A stretch of DNA of 64,000 nt from Darksidea phi (GCA_030770425.1 JASJFT010000018.1:248001-312000), one strand, 5' to 3'. Counted from the stretch's first letter, positions 10,258-21,646 are shown. Notes: generated by a model not told the origin, from the sequence alone. Numbers and translations: made by a program.

Positions 10258-12906
10258 ATGCCAGAGATACATCCCACTGCAGTCTATCAGCATGCAGCCC
10301 TTGGCATCGACGACGCTCAATACGGCGTGTCTCCGCTGGACGAGAGACACGCTCTTCATGTCATCGACGACGACTCTACCATCCCGCGATACTACTTCAC
10401 CCCCAGGTATTCGCCCACCTCGACGTATCAGCCCGACACAGCCTCTCCTCGCAGCTGTAAGGACTTCCCAATACCGCCGAAAGGACCTTGGCTCGACATG
10501 ATGAGGCCGTCGCCCCAGCCCTCGCCGAGAGATCTGCCCTCTTCAGCAACCTATCCCTCTCATCACCGCGCCAGCCGTGCGGATAGCGATTTCGATTCAC
10601 TCTACGATGTTACCGACGACGAGCAAGCCGAAGTCCCACTGCTTGCTTCGGCATCGGTCAAGAAGACGTCGCGCACAAGTCGAAGTCGCTACCCATCTCT
10701 GGTCATCCCGTCGCCGTCCACTTGGCCCACGATTGAGAAGCTAAGGAGTGCCTTGTCAGCAAATCCGCAGACACCCTCTCAATTACTCACGCCGTCAAAG
10801 CAAGGCCTGTCGTTGATCACTTCCCACAATCTCCAGGTACCTGCCGCTCACTCAGACGCGCCTTCCCTAGACGGGAGCTTGTCTTCGGAAGAGATGGATA
10901 AGCTCAGCTGCCCCGCCACCCCGGATACTCAGCAACGCCGATCAGTATCAAGTGTGGATTCATGGGCACCGGTGCAGCTTGACTACCAGGCATTAGAGAC
11001 TTTGCGGCACCTTGGCCGGTCAAGAGAACCGTCAAGGAATTCTTCACCAGAACGGCGAGCCTCACAGGCCGTCGCAACAAGCCCAGAGGAGATGCAGCAA
11101 GTCTCGCGACCCTTCCTTGGCTTGAGCATCCCTTCGTCTATCTCGCGTAACAACTCTTCAGGTAACACGCCTGTCTCTGCTCTTTCAGTACCTTCTCCCG
11201 GTGGTTTCTTTTCGTCGCTGCAGTCGACTGCCCGACACACCTGGAGCATCCCAAAGCGAGATGAGTCTGTTCCAAATACCTCTACCGCAGAGAACTTCTA
11301 CGGGCTTCCGTGGCAAACAAGCCGACGAAACACCATTACCGAGCAAGCTGTCACTCTAGCAGGATCGACACTGGATGGCTCCGATAGCGGCTTGCCAACG
11401 TCGCGACCAGTCATGCTGGGCCATGCGGAAGAATCTCTTGAAGTTAAAGAAATCAATCCCAGCAAGACCATCTTCCAGTACAGTGAGGACTATCATGTGG
11501 AACTCGAAAAGCTGTCCGGCGCAAACTTGGAAAGGACTGGTCACTGGCTGGAAGAGCAGGAGGAGCTCCAGGCGGCTCTTCGAGAGATGAGCGACATAGG
11601 CTCTCCCAGTCTGTCAAGTGGATCGCACAGCAGGGGCAACTCAGTCGACAAGATTGTCAAAAAGTCGGTCAAGTTCGCCGCAGAGCCTGAGAAGCCGGCG
11701 AAGGACGAGGAGGAGCCGAAGAAGGTGGTGACATACATTCAAGGCTTTGAGCATCTACGGCATCGCAGCCGGAAGATGGACGTTTTTATCCATCGTCAGA
11801 CTAGAGCAGAGGCTATGCACGTACACCGCCGGTGCAATCCAAAGTCACACCAAGATCAGCTCCTTGGCAAGTTCGAGCTCATCAACCCTGTACGACCTGC
11901 TCCACCCCGACCTGTGTCGGAATTCTACATGAACGATCCGAGCGTGCTGAAAGAGCGCATCGCACGTGCTCAGATGGAACGACAAGCGCTTGACCAGATT
12001 CTGCCAGTCAACTGGGTCCTGCAAGCATTGAAGCAATTGAACGGTGGCAAGCTGCTCAGCAAGCCCGCCGCCAGATGCATTCGCCGGACAAGTGCACCGC
12101 GCATCCTGGATGTTGGAGGTGTATCGATCAACGACTGGGCATGGGATGTTGCGTACGACCATTCCTACGCAACTGTCATTACCGTCTACACGAGCGGCAA
12201 CAACTGCACGCCCAATGTCAGTGGTCCGGACAATCACAAGCATATGATGGTGCCCAACTTGTGGACACTGCCCTTCCCCAATGCCCACTTCGACGTTGTC
12301 TCGGCGCGAACACTACACGAGCTCCTCAAAACCGATAAGCCTCTTGGGCGCTCAAAGGACGAGTACGATCTCTGCATTAAGGAGTGCTTCCGTTGCCTCA
12401 AGCCCGGCGGCGTTCTTGAGTTCTCTCTGCTCGACTCCGACGTTATCCATGCCGGCCGCCACGCCCAAGCCAAGAGTGTCGAGTTCGGCTTCAACCTCAA
12501 GACGCGAGGCTATGACGCCGCGCCCACCAAATCATTCATCCCTCGTCTCCACAAGGCTGGGTTCAAGGATGTGCAACGGATGTGGATGATTTTGCCTATG
12601 GGCAAGACAGCTGCGAACTGGAAGGACACTCTTCGCGTCGGCGCGGAGCAAAAAACAGAGGAGCGCAGCATTACTGCTGACGGCCAAGTTGAGGTGGCGG
12701 AAGCGCCCGTCTTCGGCACGACGATGGATGCTGCCATGATGACTGGTATCGTCGGAAGCTGGTACTGGGAGAAGTGGATGTTGAGGTTACAGATTGAGAT
12801 GGGCAAGGAGGAAGAGAAGTTGTTGGAAGGAGTGGTGCAGGTGTTGGAGGAGGGTGCCAAGGAGGGATCAGGGTGGAGGTACTTGACGGGCTATGCAAGG
12901 AAGTGA
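10258..12906 (+). CDS. Large fungal methyltransferase-domain protein
   Basis: Intron-less frame of 882 residues. Residues 1 to about 500 are Ser/Pro-rich and look disordered, with many SP/TP sites, suggesting phosphorylation. The conserved C-terminal half carries a class I SAM-dependent methyltransferase fold: motif I variant ILDVGGVSINDWAWDVA near residue 613, then LPFPNAHFDVVSARTLHELL (post-I/II strand) and ECFRCLKPGGVLEFSLLDSD (motif III), as in Methyltransf_11 proteins. The glycine-rich loop is DVGGVSIND rather than the canonical E/DxGxGxG, so SAM binding is likely but not certain. Substrate and compartment are unknown. I recognise this as a widespread ascomycete architecture, not a named enzyme. 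It lies head-to-head with the epimerase gene. Confidence 0.85.
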   Translation: MPEIHPTAVYQHAALGIDDAQYGVSPLDERHALHVIDDDSTIPRYYFTPRYSPTSTYQPDTASPRSCKDFPIPPKGPWLDMMRPSPQPSPRDLPSSATYPSHHRASRADSDFDSLYDVTDDEQAEVPLLASASVKKTSRTSRSRYPSLVIPSPSTWPTIEKLRSALSANPQTPSQLLTPSKQGLSLITSHNLQVPAAHSDAPSLDGSLSSEEMDKLSCPATPDTQQRRSVSSVDSWAPVQLDYQALETLRHLGRSREPSRNSSPERRASQAVATSPEEMQQVSRPFLGLSIPSSISRNNSSGNTPVSALSVPSPGGFFSSLQSTARHTWSIPKRDESVPNTSTAENFYGLPWQTSRRNTITEQAVTLAGSTLDGSDSGLPTSRPVMLGHAEESLEVKEINPSKTIFQYSEDYHVELEKLSGANLERTGHWLEEQEELQAALREMSDIGSPSLSSGSHSRGNSVDKIVKKSVKFAAEPEKPAKDEEEPKKVVTYIQGFEHLRHRSRKMDVFIHRQTRAEAMHVHRRCNPKSHQDQLLGKFELINPVRPAPPRPVSEFYMNDPSVLKERIARAQMERQALDQILPVNWVLQALKQLNGGKLLSKPAARCIRRTSAPRILDVGGVSINDWAWDVAYDHSYATVITVYTSGNNCTPNVSGPDNHKHMMVPNLWTLPFPNAHFDVVSARTLHELLKTDKPLGRSKDEYDLCIKECFRCLKPGGVLEFSLLDSDVIHAGRHAQAKSVEFGFNLKTRGYDAAPTKSFIPRLHKAGFKDVQRMWMILPMGKTAANWKDTLRVGAEQKTEERSITADGQVEVAEAPVFGTTMDAAMMTGIVGSWYWEKWMLRLQIEMGKEEEKLLEGVVQVLEEGAKEGSGWRYLTGYARK

Positions 12907-13379
12907 TGACATCATGTCAGATTGGTGGTTCAGTGTCGCATTTTGATCATCGGTATTAGCATGGTGTTGGGGCTTGGACCGGACTGCATCGATACATAGG
13001 GTACTTACTGGGTGTTTTGTGATTGATACCTATAGCTTACATCTTTCCTTTGTTGAGAATGAGACATTGTATCAGTCAACAAAAACCGCCATATTTCCCT
13101 TATGATACCTAGTGAGGAGAACTTCGATGACTTTCACAGGTCCACACCCATTCCAAGTGCATGTTGACGGTGGAGGCCGCAACACGTGATCATTGCTAAA
13201 ATCTTGGCATCAGAGGAGAGCACGACCCCACGCGGCCAAAGCTCTCCAAGCAACCAACCTCAAGCTCCCACACCCACCATCTCAAAACCACTTCAACAGC
13301 ACGCCCAATCCCGGTCCAATTTCTGTGCCGACGGCCTCACTCAAACCTTTCCATCTCTCCACCGACCGCCGCGCCGAAA
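12907..13379. other. Intergenic region upstream of LSM2
   Basis: 3' flank of the methyltransferase gene and promoter of LSM2. No further gene seen. Confidence 0.6.
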
Positions 13380-13748
13380 ATGCTTTTCTTCAGCTTCTTC
13401 AAGACGCTTGTCGACCACGAAATCACCGTCGAGTTGAAGAATGAGGTGTGCATAAGGGGGACGCTGAAGAGCGTGGACCAATATTTGAATATTAAGCTGG
13501 ATAATGCTGAGGCGACGGATGAGATGAGGTGGCCGCATCTGGTACGTCAAGGAGGTCTGCGACGGAGAGTCGAGTTGGTAGAGGGCTAGTAGACGAGGGC
13601 TAATGAACGGTAGTGCTCAACACGCGACATGTTCATCCGCGGTTCCGTCGTCCGATACGTACACCTGCCAAGCGGCGCGGTGGATACGGCACTACTCGAG
13701 GACGCAACGAGAAGGGAGGCAGAGGCGGCGAAAAACAAGGCGAAGTGA
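13380..13748 (+). CDS. LSM2: U6 snRNA-associated Sm-like protein LSm2
   Basis: Subunit of the heteroheptameric LSm rings: LSm2-8 binds the U6 snRNA 3' end in the nucleus, and LSm1-7 promotes mRNA decapping in the cytoplasm. Two exons (13380-13541, 13614-13748) around a 72-bp intron give 98 residues, the family length. The start MLFFSFFKTLVDHE is diagnostic for LSm2. The Sm1 motif carries GTLKSVDQYLNIKL, and the Sm2 motif FIRGSVVRYVHLP is in exon 2. The C-terminus LLEDATRREAEAAKNKAK also matches the family. A single-exon reading would run 15 codons into the intron and lose Sm2, so the spliced model is clearly right. Confidence 0.95.
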
Positions 13749-14782
13749 GGAAGCTGTTGGTTGGACATTGCATAAATTACAATACTTCGCCTACGCTCGT
13801 AATGTGAAAGGGGGCAGGATAGCGATGGACACCGAGCCTCCATGCGGATACACAGTACTGAGTCTATCGCACAGCGGGCCATTATGCCTTTCGCGAAGGA
13901 ACTACGTTTGCGGCGTTGAATGGCTATGATATAGAGGGCTAGGGTTTGGATGAAGATAGCATATACCCAATGGAGGGAGAGGGTGCGTTCTGCGTCTCCC
14001 GCGAAACAAATTAGATTCGCCAGTCCCAGTCCCTTTGCATATTCACTGTTCTAGTCGCGTTTGGCGGTCCAGAGCTCGCCCTGGCTCACATCATAGCTGC
14101 ATGCGGTCTCATTCTAATACAATTCCCCCAGCACCCGTCTCGAGTGTTCACTTGAGCTTAGGCATATATTAACAATCAGGGGATTTATGCACATCATCTG
14201 TTAAAGGAATTCGTACTCGCTAGTTGCGTTCAACCCAACGCTTGAGCTGTTGATGCGAACACATTGAGTCATCGCTTCAAAGCCCTCAACTCAACCCCTG
14301 GCACCTCTCCACGTATCTCGATACCGTCGACGCTAGCTTTCTTTATATTGTCGAATATACAAGACGTTGCGTACTGCGGAGCCCCGGCGGCTGCTTAGGA
14401 TTGCACATCTCGCTACTGCTTGTAAGTGTCTCCGTTCTTCAGCAGCCATCACGATCAAAAGTGTGGGAAACGAGTGGTCAATGACCGGAATTCACTTCCT
14501 TCCAAGTAGTCGAGTTGAATTCAAAAACAGATCGTAGGGTGATTAGAGTGTGCACACGTGCGATGCTGAGCAGCGGTTTGCACTAGTGTGGCTCGTTGTT
14601 CCGTTTCCTTCTTCCCTGTTCCGTGTCTCTCACGCTTCAATGTCTTCTTATAATTGCCTTTATAGATTTTCAGCAGCCGCTCTCTTCTAGATTTCGATCT
14701 CTTACGCATGCAAATCCTAAAGTCTCGCGGCCATCTACAACACTATATACGACATAGCTAAGTCGAATCAAGGCGATCTGAC
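13749..14782. other. Intergenic region, no gene supported
   Basis: About 1 kb with only short frames. Open frames downstream of LSM2 are in other phases and carry no family features. Confidence 0.6.
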
Positions 14783-15692
14783 ATGACAGGGACACTACCT
14801 TTAGAGTTAACTATGGAAGCGGTTCAGGAATCTCGGATTCTTCAACCACTACCGACGCTTCTTACGAGTTTCATGAAGGTTCGAGATGGCCCTGACCTTC
14901 CGGAGGAAATGATCTCACTCCATTCGCACGATAAAGATGGTGAGTTTCTCACACACAGAGTTTTCGAGAAAACGAGTGCTAATTCAAAGAGATGTACCCG
15001 AGACAAAGAAAAAGCGTACGTGTATTCTCGCATTATCCTTCTACTAATACCCGAGTCTTGCTTGTGCTGTATACAGGATTCAGCCTCCTAATAGTAAACT
15101 AGTAGCAGCGGAAGAATTGCCGATGGAGAAGAAGGACGATGCAACTCCAAAGTTCACGCCGCCACCACTGACCGCGACCGACTGCGAGATGATAACCACC
15201 ACAATGACGTACTCCGAGCCTGGCGTCAAACCTTGGCCGTACACGGGCTGTGTAACAAATCTTTCAGGCTGGATACCCGACTACACCATCGTCACCTCGA
15301 CCCCGGAACCCTCAACCACCATAACCGAAACTTCAGCGTCTCCAACCGCCCCCGCAACAGCCACCCCTTCATCCACACCGCAAAAATCCCCCAAAACAAC
15401 CGCCATCGTCGCATCCACCGTCTTCGTCGGCCTCGCCTTCTTCGCAGGCATAGGCTTCCTCATCTGGCGCAAGAAAAAAGCGCAATCGCGCAAAGGCGGG
15501 AGCTCGAACGCAGGCGCGCGCAGCACATCGAGCAGCACCGTCGGCGGCCCGTGGGAAATGAACAGAGTGAGTGGGAGGCCGCTGGAGGGCAATACAACAA
15601 TAGTTACGGCGGGTTTTGAAGATATGAGGCCTGACTGGACTACAGGGGGGCATCGGAATTATGGTTTCGCGAGAGGTGGGCGTCGAGGTTGA
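14783..15692 (+). CDS. Predicted single-pass membrane protein, Ser/Thr/Pro-rich
   Basis: Unrecognised protein. I model three exons (14783-14939, 14990-15015, 15084-15692), in frame, 263 residues. Introns have GTGAGT..GCTAATTCAAAG and GTACGT..ATTCAG ends; exon 2 is only 26 nt. After an N-terminal region without a signal peptide comes a Cys/Thr/Pro segment (TATDCEMITTTMTYSEPG, then a CVTNLSGW stretch), a Ser/Thr/Pro linker, and one strong hydrophobic segment (TAIVASTVFVGLAFFAGIGF) followed by a basic stop-transfer LIWRKKKAQSRK. The tail is Gly/Ser-rich. The layout resembles fungal Mid2/WSC-like membrane proteins, but no signal sequence is seen, so topology is open. If exons 1-2 are wrong, the frame from the ATG at 15117 remains. 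Confidence 0.6.
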
Positions 15693-16436
15693 GGATGCCG
15701 AGTTGAAGAAGTGCAGGAGCTGTGGATGGTGATAAGGAGGGATGGTGGTGAAGGGCGAAGTGTCTTTTGTGTAGGGGTTGGCGCTTAATGGAACGAGGAT
15801 TATTGAGTGCTATTCAGAGCGAGGCTTCCTAGAGTGCTACCGATTTTGGTACAATGAGCGTTGGTATGGACACTTTTGGCACCTTGCTTAGAGACAATAA
15901 AAACTTAGTACTTGGTAGTCAATATTCCATAATATCATTTCCTTCTTCCACTTATTCTTCCTCTTCTCGGTAATTGTTCTAAACTTCTGCCTCTGCCTCA
16001 AAACCCCCCGCGCTGCCGCTCTTTCTGTGATTTGGGAAAGTGTTCGTACTTGGCACAGGGTCTTCGTTATTTTCCATCGACAGACCGTTGAGAAGACTCG
16101 ACCTCTAGAGAATCATTGGCAAGCCGGGTTAATAACCGACGTCATGGTGCGGGCACTGTGGATGGGATAAGGAGGGAAGTCGCGGCAAGTGTATCCCATC
16201 TGTGACAATACAGAACATATGCGCAAATCTTGCATCAAAGCGAGCTAAAGGCAGGTACGACACATGTTTGAGCATAACACTAGCGATAACTTGCCTCACA
16301 TTTAGTCTTCAATGCCGCGACTTGACCACCACCGCATCTTTACACCCTCTCCACGCTTGCATTCGCTAATTGAAGACGCTGCATTGTACCAATACCGAGA
16401 CGACAGCTTGCGCTATTCTACGCCGAACCAGCCATC
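15693..16436. other. Intergenic region
   Basis: 3' flank of the membrane-protein gene and 5' flank of the next. A frame from 16312 overlaps the next gene in another phase and is judged a shadow. Confidence 0.55.
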
Positions 16437-16913
16437 ATGCCTACGCTCGCTGGCTACCTCGCACCAGGCTACAACCTCCCTACCCACGCGCTCCGTCCAA
16501 TCCCCTCCCAACGATTCACGCCGATACCAGACGTTCCCAAAAACCCAATCCCATACCCTTGTCGTAATACTACCTCAGCAATCTGCGGCCTTGCCCTCTT
16601 CCTCAACCACCTCTACCCGCCCTTCACGCTCTCGCTCTTTGCGACCTTCGCAGCAATGGCACCCGTTGCTACCGCTAGCTACCACATTTGGGCGCAGCTA
16701 TTTCTACGGGAGGAGAAAAGGCGGTTCAGGCGGTTGGAGAGGGCGGTTGATATGTGGTATTGGAAGCGTGTGGTCGGGATGCAAGAGATGAATCTGTTGA
16801 CGTGGCGGTGGGTTGGGTTGCCGGTTTTGTTTTTTGCATTGTGGAGGGGGAGGAGACTTAGGGAGGGGGAACACAACGAGATGCTAGTAGTGGAAGGTGA
16901 GAGTGTAGATTGA
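16437..16913 (+). CDS. Small predicted membrane protein, unknown function
   Basis: 158 residues without introns, starting MPTLAGYLAPGYNLPTHALR. There are two to three hydrophobic stretches: one around AICGLALFLNHLYPP, one around LSLFATFAAMAPVATASYHI and one at WVGLPVLFFALW. Between them lies a charged amphipathic part (LREEKRRFRRLERAVDMWYW). This looks like a real small membrane protein of ascomycete type, but I do not recognise the family. An overlapping frame from 16312 is longer by one codon; it is Ser/Arg-rich with no structure, so I prefer this one. Confidence 0.55.
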   Translation: MPTLAGYLAPGYNLPTHALRPIPSQRFTPIPDVPKNPIPYPCRNTTSAICGLALFLNHLYPPFTLSLFATFAAMAPVATASYHIWAQLFLREEKRRFRRLERAVDMWYWKRVVGMQEMNLLTWRWVGLPVLFFALWRGRRLREGEHNEMLVVEGESVD

Positions 16914-17317
16914 TTTTGGTTTGGTCCCTGGCGGTAGCTCTTGTTCATTGGTGGTCTATAGGGCTGACATATGCCCTGTTTACTGAGCTACAGTCTAGAC
17001 AGTGGGCATGCTTCATGGAAACTGTTTCTTCTTACGGCTTTTGTTCTCCTCTCACTTTTGAAATCGGTATTTCATTATATGGTTAGGAGCAAGTACAAGC
17101 GGATAACGCATACTAGCTCACGGGCGCACTAATGCCCTAAGGCCACTTCGCAACTGACTCCTTTCGGTGCACAATTAGGAGGAAAACTGAGAAACATAGA
17201 ACGCGAGCTTCTACATATCTTCCATCAACTGACTAGCAAAACGTGCCTTACCGACTCACTCCACCGCCTCTCCGCGCGTCGCCAACTCACGACGTCACAC
17301 TATGTATTATCAGTATC

Positions 17318-17372
17318 ACCACGCGCGCGGACCTTACAAAAGAGACTCCGACTGCGTAAATTCAAAATAGAC
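17318..17372 (+). repeat. Dispersed element family A, terminal fragment
   Basis: About 55 bp matching the right end of the other family A copies: GCGGACCTTACAAAAGAGAC, then TCCGACTGCGTAAATTCAAA. The rest of the element is missing or too diverged to follow. Confidence 0.55.
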
Positions 17373-17790
17373 CAACCACGCGCAATATACGATATGCATC
17401 AATCCGAGCCAAATGCCTCGTAGATGCCATAAGTCACGAATTGATTCAAGGTACAGCACCAGGCCAAGATCAAGCGCTCGGATGAGATTCGTTTACCGCC
17501 GCCGACAAGCACTTGGAGACTCCAGTCCAAGCTTCCGGAGCCGAACACCGAATTTGAGGGCAAGGGGGTTGACAAGATGGTAAGTGCAACCGGGGAAGGA
17601 AGAGGGCAAGGCAGAATGAAACATGGAATGATGAAGACATGCTGTAGGAGCAAAGTAAGTGGGAAGGACTAAACAAAGAGAAGGGAAAACAAGGAGTGGG
17701 GGAGGAACAGGAACGAAGGAGGGGATCGTAAGGCAAAGTCGGAACATCTAACGGTTTAAGAGGGCTGAGCCCATCTTACTACTCTTGCTC

Positions 17791-17843
<53 letters not shown>

Positions 17844-17948
17844 ATTTTATTAAATAAAAAAAATTTTTNNNNNNNNNNGGGGCGCGTAGCGCAAAGGCCC
17901 ACAAAAAAACGGGTTTATCGGGGGAGCCCCCTAATAAAAAACTTTGGC

Positions 17949-17984
<36 letters not shown>
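17791..17984. other. Assembly gap between poly-A runs
   Basis: Ten N at 17869-17878. The left side is a run of more than 40 A followed by TTTTAAAATTTTATTAAAT. The right side is a G/C-rich scrap and another run of more than 30 A. The flanks look like collapsed or low-quality sequence rather than biology, so the true length here is unknown. Confidence 0.9.
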
Positions 17985-17987
<3 letters not shown>

Positions 17988-18124
17988 AACTGAAATTTGC
18001 AAATGTGAGCCCATATCCACGTCGCTGGAGTCTCCGTCTCCATAGTTTCTGATGCTGGATCTCGTGATAAAATTTATGGCCCCCTTCGTTTCTCTGATCT
18101 TTAGCTTTTCAAGTCCCTGTACCC

Positions 18125-18659
18125 TCACTGCTCAGCTGCAACCCATTCCTTTACGACCTCAGCTTCCACACTCCCGTGTGAATCCCTCGCACGCTGAACT
18201 GCAAGGTCGTCAAGGAGCTGCCTATAGCCTACTATGACCCCTATACCATAAGCCTTCTCTCTGTAATCCATGTATGCACCGTTGTCTTCCATTCTTTTGT
18301 CCAAAATGGCTTTGAAATGTTCGAGCTTGCTGATGGAAGTAAGGACGAGTAGTGCGAGAGCGGACGCGTGCATGATAAACTCGTAATTCGGTGGATAGGG
18401 GATGGGGAGATTGGCGAGGAGACGGTTAGGCGTTGGCTAGCTGTAGCGTGGTTGTGTAAGAGGCCGATATCGAGGTGGTCTGCGTATACTGAGTTCTTTG
18501 GGTGCTTGTGGGGGTAGTGAATTTGGAAAGATGATTCTTGACATATAATTGGGGATCGTTGGCATTTGCTGGTGATACAGAGGCACGGTTCCGCTAGGCC
18601 AACTTACGCAATTCATTGTAGGGTTCTTCCAATCTTTCCTCACATGCTATTCTTCCCAT
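18125..18659 (-). pseudogene. Unrecognised gene or gene relic
   Basis: An ATG at 18659 starts MGRIACEERLEEPYNELR, followed by a GTAAGT donor near 18608. Two candidate continuations lie in different frames: one reads through YPHKHPKNSVYADHLDIGLL, the other covers a coding-looking C-terminus (PNYEFIMHASALALLVLTSI, later KAYGIGVIVGYRQLLDDL, ending VVKEWVAAEQ). I could not join them in one frame with normal introns, which suggests a frameshift or an intron I missed. No family recognised. Confidence 0.35.
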
Positions 18660-18742
18660 TCACCACTTCCAGAAAATTGCCACCGAGCCCATAAAACCAA
18701 AAGCCGCGCTACTAAAATCGTAATCCATTCAGCCTAACCACC

Positions 18743-18966
18743 TTACAGTTCCTCCGCCAGCTCTCCCACATCAATTGTGACAGCATCCAAGGCAAGTACC
18801 TCCTCTCGCATCATGGCTGCTAAAAAGGTTTCTTTTGCCTTTGGAAGCACCTCTCGTACACCTGATCGTAGATGAGCAAAACAATGTGCCCTTCTACCGC
18901 TAAGCAGAAAGCTACCCCTGTAATTTCATCAGCAGGGAGATGAATCGAGGGGAGCAATAGAATCAT
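18743..18966 (-). pseudogene. Coding-looking fragment with frame change
   Basis: From an ATG at 18966 the frame reads MILLLPSIHLPADEITGVAF and on to IVLLIYDQVYER, then stops. An overlapping frame continues with FLAAMMREEVLALDAV and ends VGELAEEL at 18743. Both pieces look coding, so a one-base frameshift near 18825 is likely. It could belong to the same former gene as the fragment at 18125-18659. Family not recognised. Confidence 0.3.
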
Positions 18967-19532
18967 GTGTACGTTATGATTAGTGTGACACTGTTAAGCA
19001 GTCTAACATTAAGTTCTTGTGGATCTTCGATAGGTCCTGGAATATTATGATAGGCTGGGTGGGTGGTTGAAGGAGGGTGGTTAGTATAGTTAGTGGAATA
19101 GTGCCTGAGTTGTTTAGCTCGGTTCGGCATTGGAGAGAAAAGCGCGATTATCAATGGTCTCTGGAAGATGTGATAAGGCTCATGTCTTGTGCAAAGAACT
19201 TTTAAATATTTTGGGTAGCTATCGGTGCCGAAATACCACGAGAATGCCTTCTGTTTGTGGTCACTGCGCTCCGTGTTCTGCATGTATTGGCGATGCGAGT
19301 AGATCTGGGGCAAGTAGTTTAACTCGGGCTATCACTACAACCATATCGGCGCTAAATAGCTCCCCCAACGTTGAATGAACCTTCAAGAGATTTGAGGCAC
19401 CATGTGTTTAGAACACTTTGTACGATGGATATGCTACACGCTATAATTCAAGGGTTAGGAAAACTTCGTTCAACACTCAGCACCCACTTCTGTGACAACT
19501 CAATCTGTATTACCCTTCTTATTGACTTTACT

Positions 19533-20423
19533 CTATTCGTTCGTATATGCGTCATCCTCACGGGAAATGTCTGTAGCGCACGATGACGAAGTGTCGGTAG
19601 TCGTAGCCGTCGAAGCTTCAATTTCGGTAGTGACCAGTGTTGTCTCTGGTTTGGCGAACTCAAAACATGCTTCAGATATGACCTCTGGATGGTATTGTAT
19701 GAGTCGACAAGGGACACCATCCGCGGGACAGAACGATGAGGGCTCACGCCGATTCGGGGTAGTAGGTTTCCGAAAGATGTTTGCCCAAGAGAGGTAGGGC
19801 GAAGGTGAAGCGGCAACGGTGGTGGTGGAAGTGCTGTAACAAGGTCAAACTAAGCTAGGTGCGTGTGTATCTGAACTTACATGGTTGTCGTTACAGTGAC
19901 TATATGGATAAGTGGGATTGGTGTTGTGGAAGCGGTAAGGCTTTTCTCCGCGCCCGGTGTGGCTATCTATAGCACCATTAGAACTAGTAACTTGCCAAAT
20001 TGCGAGGGATTATCTGACTGCTAAGCTTTCCCTCGAGGTCGGTAGCATGGTATTTGAGATCGGGATAGGGACAGCGTCCGATTGAGAAGGCATCCTGAAA
20101 GGTCAGGACGAGATAGGATCAATGGACGCCTTTTGTGCGTCGACTTACATAAAGGTGGTAGCATATTCTTCTTGGCAGGATGAAGCTAGTAACATACTCG
20201 TAGTCGTTTCGGTCTCGAGAGATACAGTAACGAAGGATGTCACATCTTCGATCGCAGCGAAGGAAGAGCAGAAGTCGCTCGCATAAGCACTCTCTAGATC
20301 CCGGAGAACTAAGCCGCAAAATTTGACATCGTCGTCATACTCAAGAGCCGAGATGCAAGATTGGAGTAATGAAGTGGTTAGAAAGAGAGGGAGATGTCTC
20401 ACGACGAGGTGAAAATATCGCAT
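19533..20423 (-). CDS. Secreted Ser/Thr-rich protein of unknown function
   Basis: Four exons (20149-20423, 20019-20094, 19881-19966, 19533-19833) with introns of 54, 52 and 47 bp join into 245 residues; donor and acceptor phases all agree. The N-terminus (MRYFHLVVRHLPLFLTTSLL, then QSCISA) is a good signal peptide with likely cleavage after ISA. The mature part has Cys at regular spacing in exon 1 (FCGLVL, SDFCSSF, ASSCQEE), a Thr-rich middle (TETTTSM, TVTTT) and a last exon with FCPADGVPCR and SSSCATD. No enzyme motif is visible. It may be a cell-wall or effector-like protein; that is inference from secretion, Cys content and neighbours (an AA9 LPMO just upstream on the same strand). Confidence 0.65.
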
Positions 20424-20833
20424 TGTGGCGCCGCGTGTTGTCCTATGTAGAAATGATGCTACAGTGTTAATGGATAATCCAAGTGCTCTTTAGAGACTAC
20501 TGGCTTATCAAAACCGCATTAGGACTCACAATGGTTACCGTTTTCGTCAGTGATACATTTGCATTCCGGACTCCGACTAGGAGGTTACACAAGGTTATGG
20601 TCCGCGCAGTGCGCACCACGTGGGATATGGAATGTGCAAGTCGTGAGATCAAACCCTCGGAATGTTCACCCGGCTCATTCAGTAGTGCGGAGAAACACTA
20701 GCAGAGGTTTGTTTGAAAACTCTCCTCGCTTCGTGTATCAACAAGTCGCATCCGAAACTAGCATTGACATCAACCAATAGAGCGCTTATCGAATAGGTTT
20801 TCCCCAAATACCTAAAGCGTAATATTACACTGC
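20424..20833. other. Spacer between two secreted-protein genes
   Basis: 410 bp between the AA9 stop and the start of the Ser/Thr-rich gene, both transcribed leftward. It should carry the promoter of the latter. No other feature seen. Confidence 0.55.
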
Positions 20834-21646
20834 TCATCCCTGCCAAACAGCAGGTCCGGGAGCTTTATAGCTCTTAGCGATAGGATAATACGACCAGATA
20901 AGGCCTGGGTCGTTCGCCTGATATGCGCCTGGGAATGCAACGAGCGGACCTGGTGAACCATTACCTCCACCCGTAACCTCGACTTGCGCGCAAGAGAGAT
21001 ACATCTGTGCGCCTCCGGCAGACTGTGCCTGGTGCAGTGCAATGCTTTCGACCCGGATGAGGTATTTACCGCTTGGGACATTCTTGGGGATCTGAAAATC
21101 GACGACGGTTTTCTCTGCAAAGAGTGGTTAGCATTATATATGTGAGGGAAACGTAGAGTGTAGCATACTGTATGCCGGCCACGTCTTCTCATCGCTCGTA
21201 AGCGGGCCGTTGCCTTGCACAGCACTTATACTACCCGCTTTGAACCACACGTTTCCAGACGCTTCCCATGTATTGATGTTCGCGCTATCAGGTACCTTAG
21301 CCATGTAGAATTGTACCGGACCAAAGTGCGACACTTCAGCCATTGCGACGAAGCCGAGTCTCTCGCCGGCAGCGATGGAAGCAGTGCCCGTTCCAGCTCT
21401 ATTTTGAAAACAGCGCATATCAGGGCTAGATACACTAGTAACGCCAAAGTTGGCCTGGTAATTCTTTGTCTGGCGGATGGAGGTCCATTCTGCGGTTTCG
21501 GGCGTGCCATTGATGACAAGCTTAGAGAAGCGGTCTGTGATTCGCATTAGCAGAATCGAACATGATGACTATGGGCCAAAGGAAAAAATTCTCTCACAGT
21601 GAGCCTGAGCTGTAGATGCCAACAATAGTGCTGTGAGGAGATGCAT
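20834..21646 (-). CDS. AA9 lytic polysaccharide monooxygenase
   Basis: Secreted copper enzyme that oxidatively cleaves cellulose or related beta-glucans. Three exons (21598-21646, 21169-21534, 20834-21114), introns of 63 and 54 bp, 231 residues. The signal peptide MHLLTALLLASTAQA ends exactly before His16, the copper-brace histidine that must be the mature N-terminus; the first intron splits the codon after it. The second copper His is His86 in SHFGPVQFY, and the axial Tyr lies in AQMYLSCAQVEVTG, the family hallmark with its Cys. PDMRCFQ supplies the partner Cys. There is no carbohydrate-binding module or GPI tail. Catalytic residues are complete, so the enzyme should be active. C1/C4 regioselectivity cannot be read from sequence alone. 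Confidence 0.92.

Larger units (their letters stand above)
16914..18124. other. Gene-free stretch with homopolymers and a sequence gap
   Basis: Contains a family A fragment near 17318-17372 and the poly-A/N-gap block at 17791-17984. Minus-strand frames at 17399-17747 overlap each other in three phases and are Ser/Pro/Leu-rich, so none is called. Confidence 0.55.
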
